DNA of 9,468 nt, from the NCBI GenBank assembly GCA_042095695.1, contig JBELMP010000103.1, positions 1 to 9,468 of the forward strand. Reading direction: 5' to 3'. Each line of letters starts with the position of its first letter. Within the stretch, counting starts at the first letter, position 1. The notes beneath the pieces were generated by a model. The model was not told the origin of the DNA, made no database searches, and was given only the letters and a program-made list of their open reading frames with translations. The stretch is from Maricaulis sp042095695. Lineage in GTDB: Bacteria; Pseudomonadota; Alphaproteobacteria; Caulobacterales; Maricaulaceae. Both the position numbers and the translations under genes were made by a program. Shown piece after piece: positions 1-6,652 of this stretch.

Positions 1-85
1 GTGCGGGCGGCCGGACTTGAACCGGCACGACCTTGCGGTCGGCAGATTTTAAGTCTGCTGCGTCTACCAATTCCGCCACGCCCGC
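1..85 (-). tRNA. tRNA-Leu (anticodon UAA)
   Basis: This class II tRNA reads UUA/UUG leucine codons. On the minus strand the acceptor stem GCGGGCG (79-85) pairs with CGCCCGC (3-9). The discriminator A is at position 2 and the C at position 1 may be the first base of an encoded CCA, cut by the window edge. The anticodon stem GCAGA/TCTGC (54-58 with 42-46) closes the loop CTTAAAA, with the anticodon TAA at 49-51. A long variable arm, CGACC-GCAA-GGTCG, is typical of tRNA-Leu. The T arm has the stem GCCGG/CCGGC and the loop TTCAAGT. All stems pair perfectly by eye, so the gene looks intact. Confidence 0.97.
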
Positions 86-106
86 GCCGCGCAGTAGACG
101 CGGGCG

Positions 107-135
107 ATCCTACACAGCTTCGCGAGGCCTGCCAG
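107..135 (-). promoter_or_regulatory. Candidate promoter of tRNA-Leu
   Basis: Read on the minus strand, CTGGCA (130-135) and TAGGAT (107-112) are separated by 17 bp. Each matches 4 of 6 bases of the sigma-70 consensus. The -10 box lies about 21 bp upstream of the mature tRNA 5' end, a sensible distance for a short 5' leader. The match is modest and the choice is inference from position. Confidence 0.35.
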
Positions 136-176
136 CGCGATTTCAGCGTCGAAGGGGCTGATGATCAGCGCCGTTT

Positions 177-1826
177 TTACGGCACTTTATTGCCGCCCTC
201 CTCGCTCAGGCGCTGCGCCTCGCGAACAAGCCCGACGAATTGCTGGCGGAAACCATACGGGTCCGGCCCGAGCGCGGTTTCGGCACCGGCCGCAATCGCC
301 GCATAGCCATACCCGTCATACGCCATATAGGGATCACCGCGGAGCATTTGTGCAAAGCCAGCAACATGGGTGGAGAAGCGGACGCTTTCACTGGCAGTGT
401 CCAGGCTAGAGCGTTCATCCTCCATCGTTACCGGTCGTTCCATCAACTGGCTATCATCCGCGCCAGGGGCCTTGTGGCGCACGCGAAGAAACGCATATTC
501 CGAGGCGAGCTCGACCGGCAGTTCCGTTGCTGGCTGATAGCGTGAGGGCTCCAGCAGAGCGCCTTCCGATCCCGGAGCTGCAATCTCGTATATGGCGGTT
601 ACGGCATGGCCGGATCCAACCTCGCCGGCATCGACCTCATCATTGTTGAAATCCGCCTCGTCCAGCAGGCGCGTTTCATAGCCAATCAGGCGGTATTCGG
701 AGACCCGGGCGGGGTTGAACTCGATCTGGACCTTTACGTCCTCGGCAATCGGAAAGAGCGAGGACGAGGCTTCCTGCACCAGCAAGCGGCGCGCCTCCTC
801 GCGACTGTCGATATAAGCTGCCACACCATTTCCGGCCTGGGCGATCGCCTGCATCATCTGATCATTGTAATTGCCGCGACCAAAGCCCATGACCGATAGA
901 TAAATACCGGTATCGCGCTTGCGCGCGACGAAGTCTTCCAAGCGCTCATCGCCTGTCACACCGACATTGAAATCGCCATCGGTGAGCAACATCACGCGAT
1001 TGACCGCATCCTCGTCGAAATTGCGCTCAGCCAGGTCATAGGCGAGAGCAAGCCCGGCCCCGCCCGCGGTCGAGCCGCCAGCGCTCAAACGATCCAGGGC
1101 GCGATGAATCTGGCGGGCATCCCTGACCTCGGTCGGTTCCAGCACGGCGCCAGCAGCCCCGGCATAGACAACGATTGATACCGTGTCCTCCGGGTCCAAT
1201 TCATCGACAAGCATATGCATGGCCTGAATGGCGAGGGGCAGCTTGTCGGGCGCATTCATCGAGCCTGACACGTCGATCAGGAAGACGAGATTGGCCCGCG
1301 GCCGCTCCTCAGGAATAATTTCATAGCCTTGCAGGCCGATATGGAGGAGCTGGGTATGGGCATTCCAGGGGCTCGGCACGATCTCGACATGCGTTGCAAA
1401 TGGCTCACCGGGGTCCGGCAGGGCATAATCATACTCGAAGTAATTGATCATCTCCTCGATCCGCACCGCGTCGCTGGGTGGTAATTGCCCGTCCTCGAGG
1501 AAATTACGAACCACGGCGTAAGATGCCGTATCCACGTCTATCGAGAAGGTAGAAATCGGCTCATCGGCAACCGCGACCACCGGATTTTCTGTCACATTCT
1601 CAAATCGGTCACGGTCAATCGTCGGTGCGACGGGGCGAGCCTCCATTGACATCACACCCATCAAACCGGCCCGGGATGCGGGAACGACGATCTGTGCTTC
1701 CGCGGCAGCCGGCGGAGGTGGCGGCGGCGGTGCTGGCGGCAGGGGTGGTGCGTCAAGCTCCTGCGCAGCCCAGAAACATCCGCCCAGCACAAGAAGGCTC
1801 GGCAATACAAGTAGGAATTTTTTCAT
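177..1826 (-). CDS. VWA-domain lipoprotein, YfbK-like
   Basis: This is a predicted envelope lipoprotein of 549 residues. The start at 1826 is preferred over an upstream in-frame ATG at 1919 because it has a strong GGGGAGGG ribosome site 8 nt away and opens directly into a signal peptide. The lipobox is Leu14-Gly15-Gly16-Cys17. A proline/alanine-rich tether (about 27-43) follows, then a conserved N-terminal region (about 75-170). The VWA domain (about 178-350) has an intact metal-ion-dependent adhesion site: DVSGSM at 185-190, Thr253 and Asp283. The C-terminal part (about 364-535) resembles the domain that follows VWA in E. coli YfbK, including GYETR and the FNNDEVDAGE segment. VWA MIDAS domains bind divalent metal and protein ligands; the ligand and role here are unknown. 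Phe follows the lipid Cys, which by the E. coli sorting rule would favour the outer membrane. It is transcribed in the same direction as the cinA-type gene, 124 bp downstream of it. Confidence 0.9.
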   Translation of the reverse strand: MKKFLLVLPSLLVLGGCFWAAQELDAPPLPPAPPPPPPPAAAEAQIVVPASRAGLMGVMSMEARPVAPTIDRDRFENVTENPVVAVADEPISTFSIDVDTASYAVVRNFLEDGQLPPSDAVRIEEMINYFEYDYALPDPGEPFATHVEIVPSPWNAHTQLLHIGLQGYEIIPEERPRANLVFLIDVSGSMNAPDKLPLAIQAMHMLVDELDPEDTVSIVVYAGAAGAVLEPTEVRDARQIHRALDRLSAGGSTAGGAGLALAYDLAERNFDEDAVNRVMLLTDGDFNVGVTGDERLEDFVARKRDTGIYLSVMGFGRGNYNDQMMQAIAQAGNGVAAYIDSREEARRLLVQEASSSLFPIAEDVKVQIEFNPARVSEYRLIGYETRLLDEADFNNDEVDAGEVGSGHAVTAIYEIAAPGSEGALLEPSRYQPATELPVELASEYAFLRVRHKAPGADDSQLMERPVTMEDERSSLDTASESVRFSTHVAGFAQMLRGDPYMAYDGYGYAAIAAGAETALGPDPYGFRQQFVGLVREAQRLSEEGGNKVP

Positions 1827-1834
1827 GAGGTCTT

Positions 1835-1842
1835 CCCTCCCC
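1835..1842 (-). promoter_or_regulatory. Ribosome binding site deciding the VWA lipoprotein start
   Basis: The minus strand reads GGGGAGGG, 8 nt before the ATG at 1826. It supports starting at the signal peptide rather than at the upstream ATG at 1919. The 12-mer ACCAGGGGAGGG is also found, identical, before the VOC gene (7730-7741). Confidence 0.75.
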
Positions 1843-1950
1843 TGGTCCCAGCACCCGCAGGCTGAACCGGATTCGGAACGGCGAGAAGACCAAAAGGAGG
1901 CAATCTCGCGGCAATTCATTCATCGGACCGCGACGCCCCGAAAGAGTGGA

Positions 1951-2733
1951 TCAGCCCTCAGGGTCGATCTGCGGCGTAATTCCCCGAGCTTCGACAAGCC
2001 CGGCAATCCGGTCGATTACGCTGTTCAGGGCGACCTCGTCGATTGAGCGCGCAACCAGATGCGTCCCGCGACGTATCTCGCCCTGCGTGATTTCCAGGAA
2101 GTAGGGATAGCTGCCGATCGAGACCTGCGGAAATTCCTCCTGCAAAGCACCCAGATCAAACGCGATATCCCCTTCACGCAAATGCTCTCCCTTGACCGAA
2201 CGCGACACAGTCACCGCACCGCCCTCGAGCCGATGCGCGATATCCTCGAGCATGCCGCGCGCAATCTTTGGCACGCCGGCGAGCGTAAACACATTCCCGG
2301 TTTGAAAGCCCGGCGCGCCGGTAACGGGATTATCGATCAGACTTGCACCATCGGGGATCCGGGCCATGCGCTTGCGGCTTTCGGTGAGCGGTGTCTGGGT
2401 GCGCGCATACCATTCCTCGATAATCTCCAGCGCATCTGCCCGGACATCAATGCCGACACCAAAGGCTGCAGCGATGGCATCTGCTGTAATATCGTCATGA
2501 GTCGGACCGATCCCACCCGTCGTAAAGACATAGCTGGCCCGGGCACGCAGCGTGTTGATCGCATCAATGATGATGTCCTGCTCGTCCGGCACGGTTCGGC
2601 ATTCAACAACGTTTATACCAAGCGGAGCCAGAAACTGTGCGATCTGCTGAAGATTCTTGTCCTGGGTCCGGCCGGATAGGACCTCATCCCCGATCAGTAC
2701 GACCGCAGCGGTCACGCGCTTGGATTCGCTCAT
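1951..2733 (-). CDS. Molybdopterin-binding protein, CinA N-terminal (MoaB/Mog) family
   Basis: The protein has 260 residues and consists almost entirely of the MoaB/Mog-type molybdopterin-binding fold seen at the N-terminus of CinA. Visible landmarks are IGDEVLSG (14-21), the signature TTGGIGPTHDD (71-81), and the SRKRMARIPDGA and LAGVPKIA stretches (about 119-130 and 151-158). The C-terminal CinA deamidase domain (NMN/pyridine-nucleotide amidase) is absent, so this is the short stand-alone form and should not be assumed to have that activity. Such proteins are often named competence/damage-inducible protein A, but a role in competence is not shown for the short form. The ATG at 2733 has GAGGTG 7 nt upstream. 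It is divergent from sfsA across a 64-bp gap and lies upstream of the VWA lipoprotein. Confidence 0.9.
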   Translation of the reverse strand: MSESKRVTAAVVLIGDEVLSGRTQDKNLQQIAQFLAPLGINVVECRTVPDEQDIIIDAINTLRARASYVFTTGGIGPTHDDITADAIAAAFGVGIDVRADALEIIEEWYARTQTPLTESRKRMARIPDGASLIDNPVTGAPGFQTGNVFTLAGVPKIARGMLEDIAHRLEGGAVTVSRSVKGEHLREGDIAFDLGALQEEFPQVSIGSYPYFLEITQGEIRRGTHLVARSIDEVALNSVIDRIAGLVEARGITPQIDPEG

Positions 2734-2797
2734 GTCATTTCACCTCGAACCGGCTGATTTACGGGGTATATGGCTCTCCAGGGAGATTGTCCAAGCC

Positions 2798-3505
2798 ATG
2801 AAGTTTCAAGCCCCCCTCATCGAAGGCCGGCTGATCAAGCGCTATAAGCGTTTTTTCGCGGATGTAGAATTGTCCGATGGTGAAATCGTGACAGCGCATT
2901 GCGCCAATACAGGTGCGATGACCGGGATAAAGGAGGCGGGTCTGCGCGTCTGGTTGTCCCGGTCCGACAATCCCAAGCGCAAACTCAAATACTCGTGGGA
3001 GCTCGTCGAGGCGGATGACACCCTGATCGGTGCCCTGCCCGCTCGTGCCAATGATATTGCCGAGGAAGCCATCAAGGCTGGACAGATTGAACCGCTCAGC
3101 GGCTATTCATCGCTGCGCCGCGAGGTAAAGTATGGCGAAAACTCCCGTATCGACCTGCTGCTGGAAGATGAGCACCGACCGCCCTGCTGGGTGGAGGTCA
3201 AGAATGTACACTGGCGGCGCGGACCGGGCATCGCTGAATTCCCGGACGGTGTGACCAGTCGTGGCGCCAAGCATCTTGGCGAGCTGTCCGAACAAGCGCG
3301 TTCCGGCGACCGCGCGGTTCAGCTCTTCATCGTCCAACGCGGGGATTGCACAATCCTGCGCCCGGCCCGGGATATAGATCCGGTCTATGCTTCGGCTTTG
3401 AAGTCAGCAGCTCAGGCCGGGGTGGACATCCTCGCCTATGCCTGCTCGGTGACCCAAGAGGGCATAACACTGGCCGCGCGCATGACTGTGGAGATTGACG
3501 AATGA
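2798..3505 (+). CDS. sfsA: SfsA family protein
   Basis: SfsA was first linked to sugar-fermentation stimulation (maltose genes) in E. coli. The family carries a PD-(D/E)XK nuclease-like fold and binds DNA; its true cellular role is uncertain. The protein has 235 residues, the normal family length. Hallmarks are the N-terminal PLIEGRLIKRYKRFFADVEL, the HCANTGAM motif (34-41), RIDLLL (117-122, Asp119) and WVEVKNV (131-137, Glu133 and Lys135), which form the nuclease-like acidic/lysine set. The FPDGVTSRGAKHLGEL block lies at 148-163. The start at 2798 matches the family N-terminus, with AGGGAG 12 nt upstream. An earlier ATG at 2732 would add 22 unrelated residues. A weak GTATAT at 2766-2771 could be its -10 box. 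Its stop overlaps the next start as ATGA, so the two genes are probably translationally coupled. Confidence 0.94.
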   Translation: MKFQAPLIEGRLIKRYKRFFADVELSDGEIVTAHCANTGAMTGIKEAGLRVWLSRSDNPKRKLKYSWELVEADDTLIGALPARANDIAEEAIKAGQIEPLSGYSSLRREVKYGENSRIDLLLEDEHRPPCWVEVKNVHWRRGPGIAEFPDGVTSRGAKHLGELSEQARSGDRAVQLFIVQRGDCTILRPARDIDPVYASALKSAAQAGVDILAYACSVTQEGITLAARMTVEIDE

Positions 3506-3969
3506 ACGATTATGACGGCTGGGATTTGCCGGAACCCTATATCTGTCAATTGATTGTCAAACCGTCGGATATTGACGAATTCGGTCATGCCAATAATGCC
3601 CGCTATCTGGAATGGGCGGATGTGGCCGCCTGGTCACACTGGGATGAGCGCGGTTTTACGCGCGAGCAATGTCTGGAGGACGATCGGGGCATTGCGATCA
3701 TCCGAACCGAAGCCGACTATCTGGGTCATGTCCATGAGGGTGACGCATTGGATTGTGCCGTCTGGATCACCCAGTCTGACCAGAGACTGCGCGCCCAGCG
3801 CCGATATCAATTCCGTCGCGCCAGCGATGGTCAAACGGTCTTTCGGGCTCTGACAAATGTGGTCTGTTTCCAACTCTCAACCGGCCGACCTGCGCGAATG
3901 TCTGCAGCCTTGAAAGCCCATTACACGGTGCAGCCTGTCGTCGCCGCTGCGCTTCTGACTGAAAGTTAA
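3502..3969 (+). CDS. Acyl-CoA thioesterase, hotdog fold (4HBT-like)
   Basis: This 155-residue protein has the length and opening motif of single-domain 4-hydroxybenzoyl-CoA-type thioesterases, which hydrolyse acyl-CoA thioesters in the cytoplasm. The segment DIDEFGHANNARYLEW (23-38) is the family's D-x-D-x-x-G-H-x-N-N-x-x-Y-x-x-W motif. Asp25 is the likely catalytic acid by alignment from memory. The rest fits a hotdog fold, with alternating strand segments such as DALDCAVWIT and RAQRRYQFRRA. The substrate cannot be told from the sequence. It overlaps sfsA by 4 bp (ATGA), so the two are very likely one operon. A new promoter-like sequence follows before the peptidase gene. I found no clear intrinsic terminator behind it. 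Confidence 0.88.
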   Translation: MNDYDGWDLPEPYICQLIVKPSDIDEFGHANNARYLEWADVAAWSHWDERGFTREQCLEDDRGIAIIRTEADYLGHVHEGDALDCAVWITQSDQRLRAQRRYQFRRASDGQTVFRALTNVVCFQLSTGRPARMSAALKAHYTVQPVVAAALLTES

Positions 3970-3981
3970 CACGTCGTCACA

Positions 3982-4009
3982 TTGCTCACAGGCGCTTCAT
4001 ATATATAGT
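3982..4009 (+). promoter_or_regulatory. Candidate promoter of the M28 peptidase gene
   Basis: TTGCTC (3982-3987) and TATAGT (4004-4009) are separated by 16 bp, in an AT-rich island that includes CATATATATAG. TATAGT matches 5 of 6 bases of the -10 consensus; the -35 box matches only its first three. Transcription would start near 4016, giving a leader of about 30 nt. TATATA at 4000-4005 or 4002-4007 are alternative -10 boxes. Confidence 0.5.
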
Positions 4010-4032
4010 CGCGCGCTCAAGTTCTACCTCGT

Positions 4033-4039
4033 GGGGAGG
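4033..4039 (+). promoter_or_regulatory. Ribosome binding site deciding the M28 peptidase start
   Basis: GGGGAGG lies 6 nt before the ATG at 4046. An in-frame GTG at 4031 overlaps this site and would place extra residues before the lipoprotein signal, so 4046 is preferred. Confidence 0.75.
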
Positions 4040-4045
4040 CTCCTT

Positions 4046-5713
4046 ATGAAATACCTCGTCCCGGCTATTGCCGGATTTGCGCTCGCGGCCTGCGACATGG
4101 ACGCGCTGCAATCAGACACCGCCAGCACCGAGTTCACGCCGAATGTCAGTGCGGAGAATATTGAAGCCCATATCCGTTTTCTGGCATCGGATTATCTCGA
4201 GGGCCGCGATGCGGGCTCCCAGGGGTATGAGATCGCGGCAAATTATGTCGCCGCCCAGATGCGGTTGCTCGGGCTCGAACCGGCCGGCGATGATGGCACC
4301 TATTTCGCAGGTGTGCCGATGCACGAAGTCCTCGCCGACACTGATTATAACCAGGTCAGCCTTAATGGTGAGCCGGTCAGCGAAGGTGCAATTATTGGCA
4401 CCAATCCCAGCGTGCTGGAGGCTGAAGTCACCGGTGAGCTGGTCTTCGTCGGCCATGGCGTTTCAGCACCCAATCGCGGTCATGATGATTACGCGGATAT
4501 CGATGTCGAGGGCAAGATTGTCGTGGTGATGCAGGGCGTTCCCGACGGTATTTTCGAGGGTATCAGCGAAGAACGCGCTCACCATAACTCCGGAACTACC
4601 AAGCGGAATGCCGCTGCGGAAAATGGCGCGATTGGCATGATCACCATCACCAACTGGTCAAATGAACGCATGGCCCAGATCGCCGACGGATTTTTGAGCC
4701 GGCCGGTAGTTCGTCTGACCGCAGCGACTGGGCCGTCCTCCTATGAGGCGATCACGGTTTCTGCCAGCGCCAGCCAGGAATTCGCGGCCCAGCTCTTTGA
4801 CGGGGCGGAAATGTCCTTTGAAGAGGTCAATGCCGCAATGAATGCTGAAGAGGGCGCGGTCTATCCGCGCTTTGCGCTGCCTCACAGCGTGACCATGCGT
4901 CAGCGCACCCTGTCCGAGGCCTTCACCGATCCCAATGTGGTCGGCATGATCCGCGGGTCCGATCCCGAGCTGAGTGAAGAGGTGATCGTGCTTACCGCCC
5001 ATCTCGACCATATCGGCATGATTTCCAATTTTATGCGGGGCAGCGGTTCCTGCCGGTCTTCAGACGATGATGACGGCATCTGTAATGGTGCAGTCGACAA
5101 CGCCTCCGGTATCTCCGTCATGCTGGAAACCGCGCGCGCCTTCCTGGAAGAAGGCACACCGCGCCGCACCATATTGTTTGTTGCGCTGGCCGCAGAGGAA
5201 AAAGGCCTGCTGGGCTCCGAGCACTTTGCACGCAATCCGACAGTCAATCCGGATCGCATGGTCGCCAACGTCAATCTGGACATGCCCGTCATCGTCTATG
5301 AATTCTCCGACGTCGTCGCCTTTGGTGCCAACCACTCCAATCTCGGCCCGATCGCCGAGCGCGCCGCCGCCCGCCTGGATATTGCCGTCAGCGAAGATCC
5401 GCTTCCGGAGCAGTCCCTGTTCGTCCGCTCGGACCATTACAACTTTGTGCGCCAGGGCATCCCCTCTCTATTCCTGATGACGGGCTTTGCCTCACCGGAC
5501 CCGCGCTGGGATCAGGGCGAGGGCTTCATGGGCTTCCTGAACACCTATTATCACCGCCAGTCCGATCAGCTCGATGGCGAGCTCGACGTACTCTTCGACC
5601 AGGGCGCCAAATTCGCCAATATCAACTACATGATCGCGCGTGAGATTGCGGACAGCGACGAGCGTCCGGAGTGGAATGCCGACAGCTATTTCGGCAATCT
5701 CTACGGTCAGTAG
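4046..5713 (+). CDS. M28 family metallopeptidase lipoprotein with PA-like insert
   Basis: This is a predicted exported zinc aminopeptidase-type lipoprotein of 555 residues. The lipobox is Leu13-Ala14-Ala15-Cys16. A helical region (about 34-80, with HIRFLASDYLEGRDAGSQG) precedes a protease-associated (PA)-like region at about 100-250. The catalytic M28 domain follows (about 297-540). Likely di-zinc ligands, from motif positions, are His319 (TAHLDHIG), Asp351 (GAVDNASG), Glu384/Glu385 (ALAAEEKG), Asp412 (NVNLDMP) and His503 (YYHRQSDQLD). The conserved RSDHYNF motif is at 461-467. All key residues seem present, so it should be active in the periplasm or on the envelope; the peptide substrate is unknown. 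Asp17 follows the lipid Cys, which in E. coli retains lipoproteins in the inner membrane. Odd feature: an acidic loop with Cys336 and Cys346 between the first two ligands. It has its own promoter-like sequence and ends 36 bp before a strong terminator. Confidence 0.93.
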   Translation: MKYLVPAIAGFALAACDMDALQSDTASTEFTPNVSAENIEAHIRFLASDYLEGRDAGSQGYEIAANYVAAQMRLLGLEPAGDDGTYFAGVPMHEVLADTDYNQVSLNGEPVSEGAIIGTNPSVLEAEVTGELVFVGHGVSAPNRGHDDYADIDVEGKIVVVMQGVPDGIFEGISEERAHHNSGTTKRNAAAENGAIGMITITNWSNERMAQIADGFLSRPVVRLTAATGPSSYEAITVSASASQEFAAQLFDGAEMSFEEVNAAMNAEEGAVYPRFALPHSVTMRQRTLSEAFTDPNVVGMIRGSDPELSEEVIVLTAHLDHIGMISNFMRGSGSCRSSDDDDGICNGAVDNASGISVMLETARAFLEEGTPRRTILFVALAAEEKGLLGSEHFARNPTVNPDRMVANVNLDMPVIVYEFSDVVAFGANHSNLGPIAERAAARLDIAVSEDPLPEQSLFVRSDHYNFVRQGIPSLFLMTGFASPDPRWDQGEGFMGFLNTYYHRQSDQLDGELDVLFDQGAKFANINYMIAREIADSDERPEWNADSYFGNLYGQ

Positions 5714-5749
5714 GCCTGGACGAAATCACCCGGGCACGACAAGTAACAG

Positions 5750-5783
5750 GCACGCGCCGTTCCAAACGGCGCGTGCTTTCGTT
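5750..5783 (+). terminator. Rho-independent terminator after the M28 peptidase gene
   Basis: A perfect 12-bp stem, GCACGCGCCGTT (5750-5761) with AACGGCGCGTGC (5765-5776), closes a 3-nt loop (CCA). It is followed by TTTCGTT. The stem is very GC-rich and sits 36 bp after the peptidase stop. The U tract is interrupted but adequate. It also lies just upstream of the map gene, whose promoter must overlap or follow it. Confidence 0.88.
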
Positions 5784-5800
5784 ATAGGTGACAGTCCTAG

Positions 5801-5805
5801 AGGAG
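5801..5805 (+). promoter_or_regulatory. Ribosome binding site deciding the map start
   Basis: AGGAG lies 6 nt before a GTG at 5812. An upstream in-frame GTG at 5788 has no comparable site and sits right behind the terminator, so 5812 is the better start. Confidence 0.75.
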
Positions 5806-5811
5806 ATTCTT

Positions 5812-6648
5812 GTGACCACCGCTTACGAGACTGTCACTGATAATGATGCCGCCACGCCGCGCGACGGGCGGATCAAACTACATGGGCCAGAAGGCTTTGA
5901 GGGCATGCGCAAGGCGGGCCATCTCGCCGCCTCCGTGCTCGACATGCTGGCTGAACATGTCAAACCCGGTGTCACAACGGAACATCTGGACGATCTGACC
6001 AGGAAATTCGTATTCGACCACGGAGCGGCGCCAGCGACGCTTTTTTATCGCGGCTATCGCCACTCTCTGTGCACGTCGATCAATCACGTGGTCTGTCACG
6101 GCATCCCTGCGCCCAAGCCTTTGAAAAACGGCGATATTGTAAACATTGATGTCACCGTCGTAGTCGATGGATGGCATGGTGATACAAGCCGCATGTATAC
6201 GGTTGGTGAGCCCCGTCGAAAGGCTGAAATCCTGATCGATACGACCTATGAGGCGATGATGGAGGGCATTCGTGCCATCAAGCCGGGGGTCACACTGGGC
6301 ACGATCGGTGCGATCATCCAAGAATATGCCGAAACCCGCCGATGCTCCATTGTCCGCGATTTCTGCGGCCATGGCCTCGGCCAGCTCTTCCACGACAGCC
6401 CCAACGTCCTGCATTTCGGCACGCGCGGAGAAGGTGCGGAGCTCAAGCCAGGTATGTTTTTCACGGTCGAGCCCATGCTCAATCTCGGGCGGCCGGACGT
6501 GAAAATCCTCGCCGATGGCTGGACCGCTGTAACGCGGGACAAGTCCCTGTCCGCGCAGTTCGAGCATTCTGTCGGCGTGACCGAAACCGGCGTTGAGATC
6601 TTCACCCTCTCGCCCAAAGCGCTCGACAAGCCTCCCTATAAAGTCTGA
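5812..6648 (+). CDS. map: Methionine aminopeptidase, type I
   Basis: This cytoplasmic metalloenzyme removes the initiator methionine from nascent proteins whose second residue is small. The protein has 278 residues from the GTG at 5812. The pita-bread fold motifs are all present: His96 in NHVVCHGIP, metal ligands Asp113 (VNIDVTV) and Asp124 (WHGDTSRMY), His187 (CGHGLGQLFH), Glu220 (FFTVEPML) and Glu251 (AQFEHSVGVT). The HGPEGFEGMRKAG opening after a 23-residue N-terminal extension is the form I associate with alphaproteobacteria. There is no second zinc-finger domain. It follows the peptidase terminator, so it probably starts a new transcript. A TATAGG at 5783-5788 is a possible -10 box, but no good -35 box is seen. 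radC begins 4 bp after its stop, so the two genes probably form an operon. Confidence 0.96.
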   Translation: MTTAYETVTDNDAATPRDGRIKLHGPEGFEGMRKAGHLAASVLDMLAEHVKPGVTTEHLDDLTRKFVFDHGAAPATLFYRGYRHSLCTSINHVVCHGIPAPKPLKNGDIVNIDVTVVVDGWHGDTSRMYTVGEPRRKAEILIDTTYEAMMEGIRAIKPGVTLGTIGAIIQEYAETRRCSIVRDFCGHGLGQLFHDSPNVLHFGTRGEGAELKPGMFFTVEPMLNLGRPDVKILADGWTAVTRDKSLSAQFEHSVGVTETGVEIFTLSPKALDKPPYKV

Positions 6649-6652
6649 TCGC

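Noticed and set aside
153..178. Hairpin GGGGCTGA/TCAGCGCC followed by GTTTTTA on the plus strand near the end of the VWA gene
   Set aside because: The T tract faces the plus direction, but both flanking genes are on the minus strand. The stem has a G-G mismatch and a 3-nt loop. It could stop antisense transcripts, but no plus-strand gene needs it in the window.
2059..2679. 206-codon plus-strand open frame
   Set aside because: It lies wholly antisense to the cinA-type gene, whose protein has clear family motifs. The plus-strand translation shows no recognisable domain.
2732..2797. Longer sfsA start at the ATG at 2732, overlapping the divergent cinA-type start codon through CATG
   Set aside because: The 22 extra residues do not resemble the SfsA N-terminus, which starts at the MKF of 2798.
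5783..5792. TATAGGTGAC resembles part of a phage SP6-type promoter
   Set aside because: Only about nine bases match and there are no phage genes nearby. Chance similarity is the simpler explanation.
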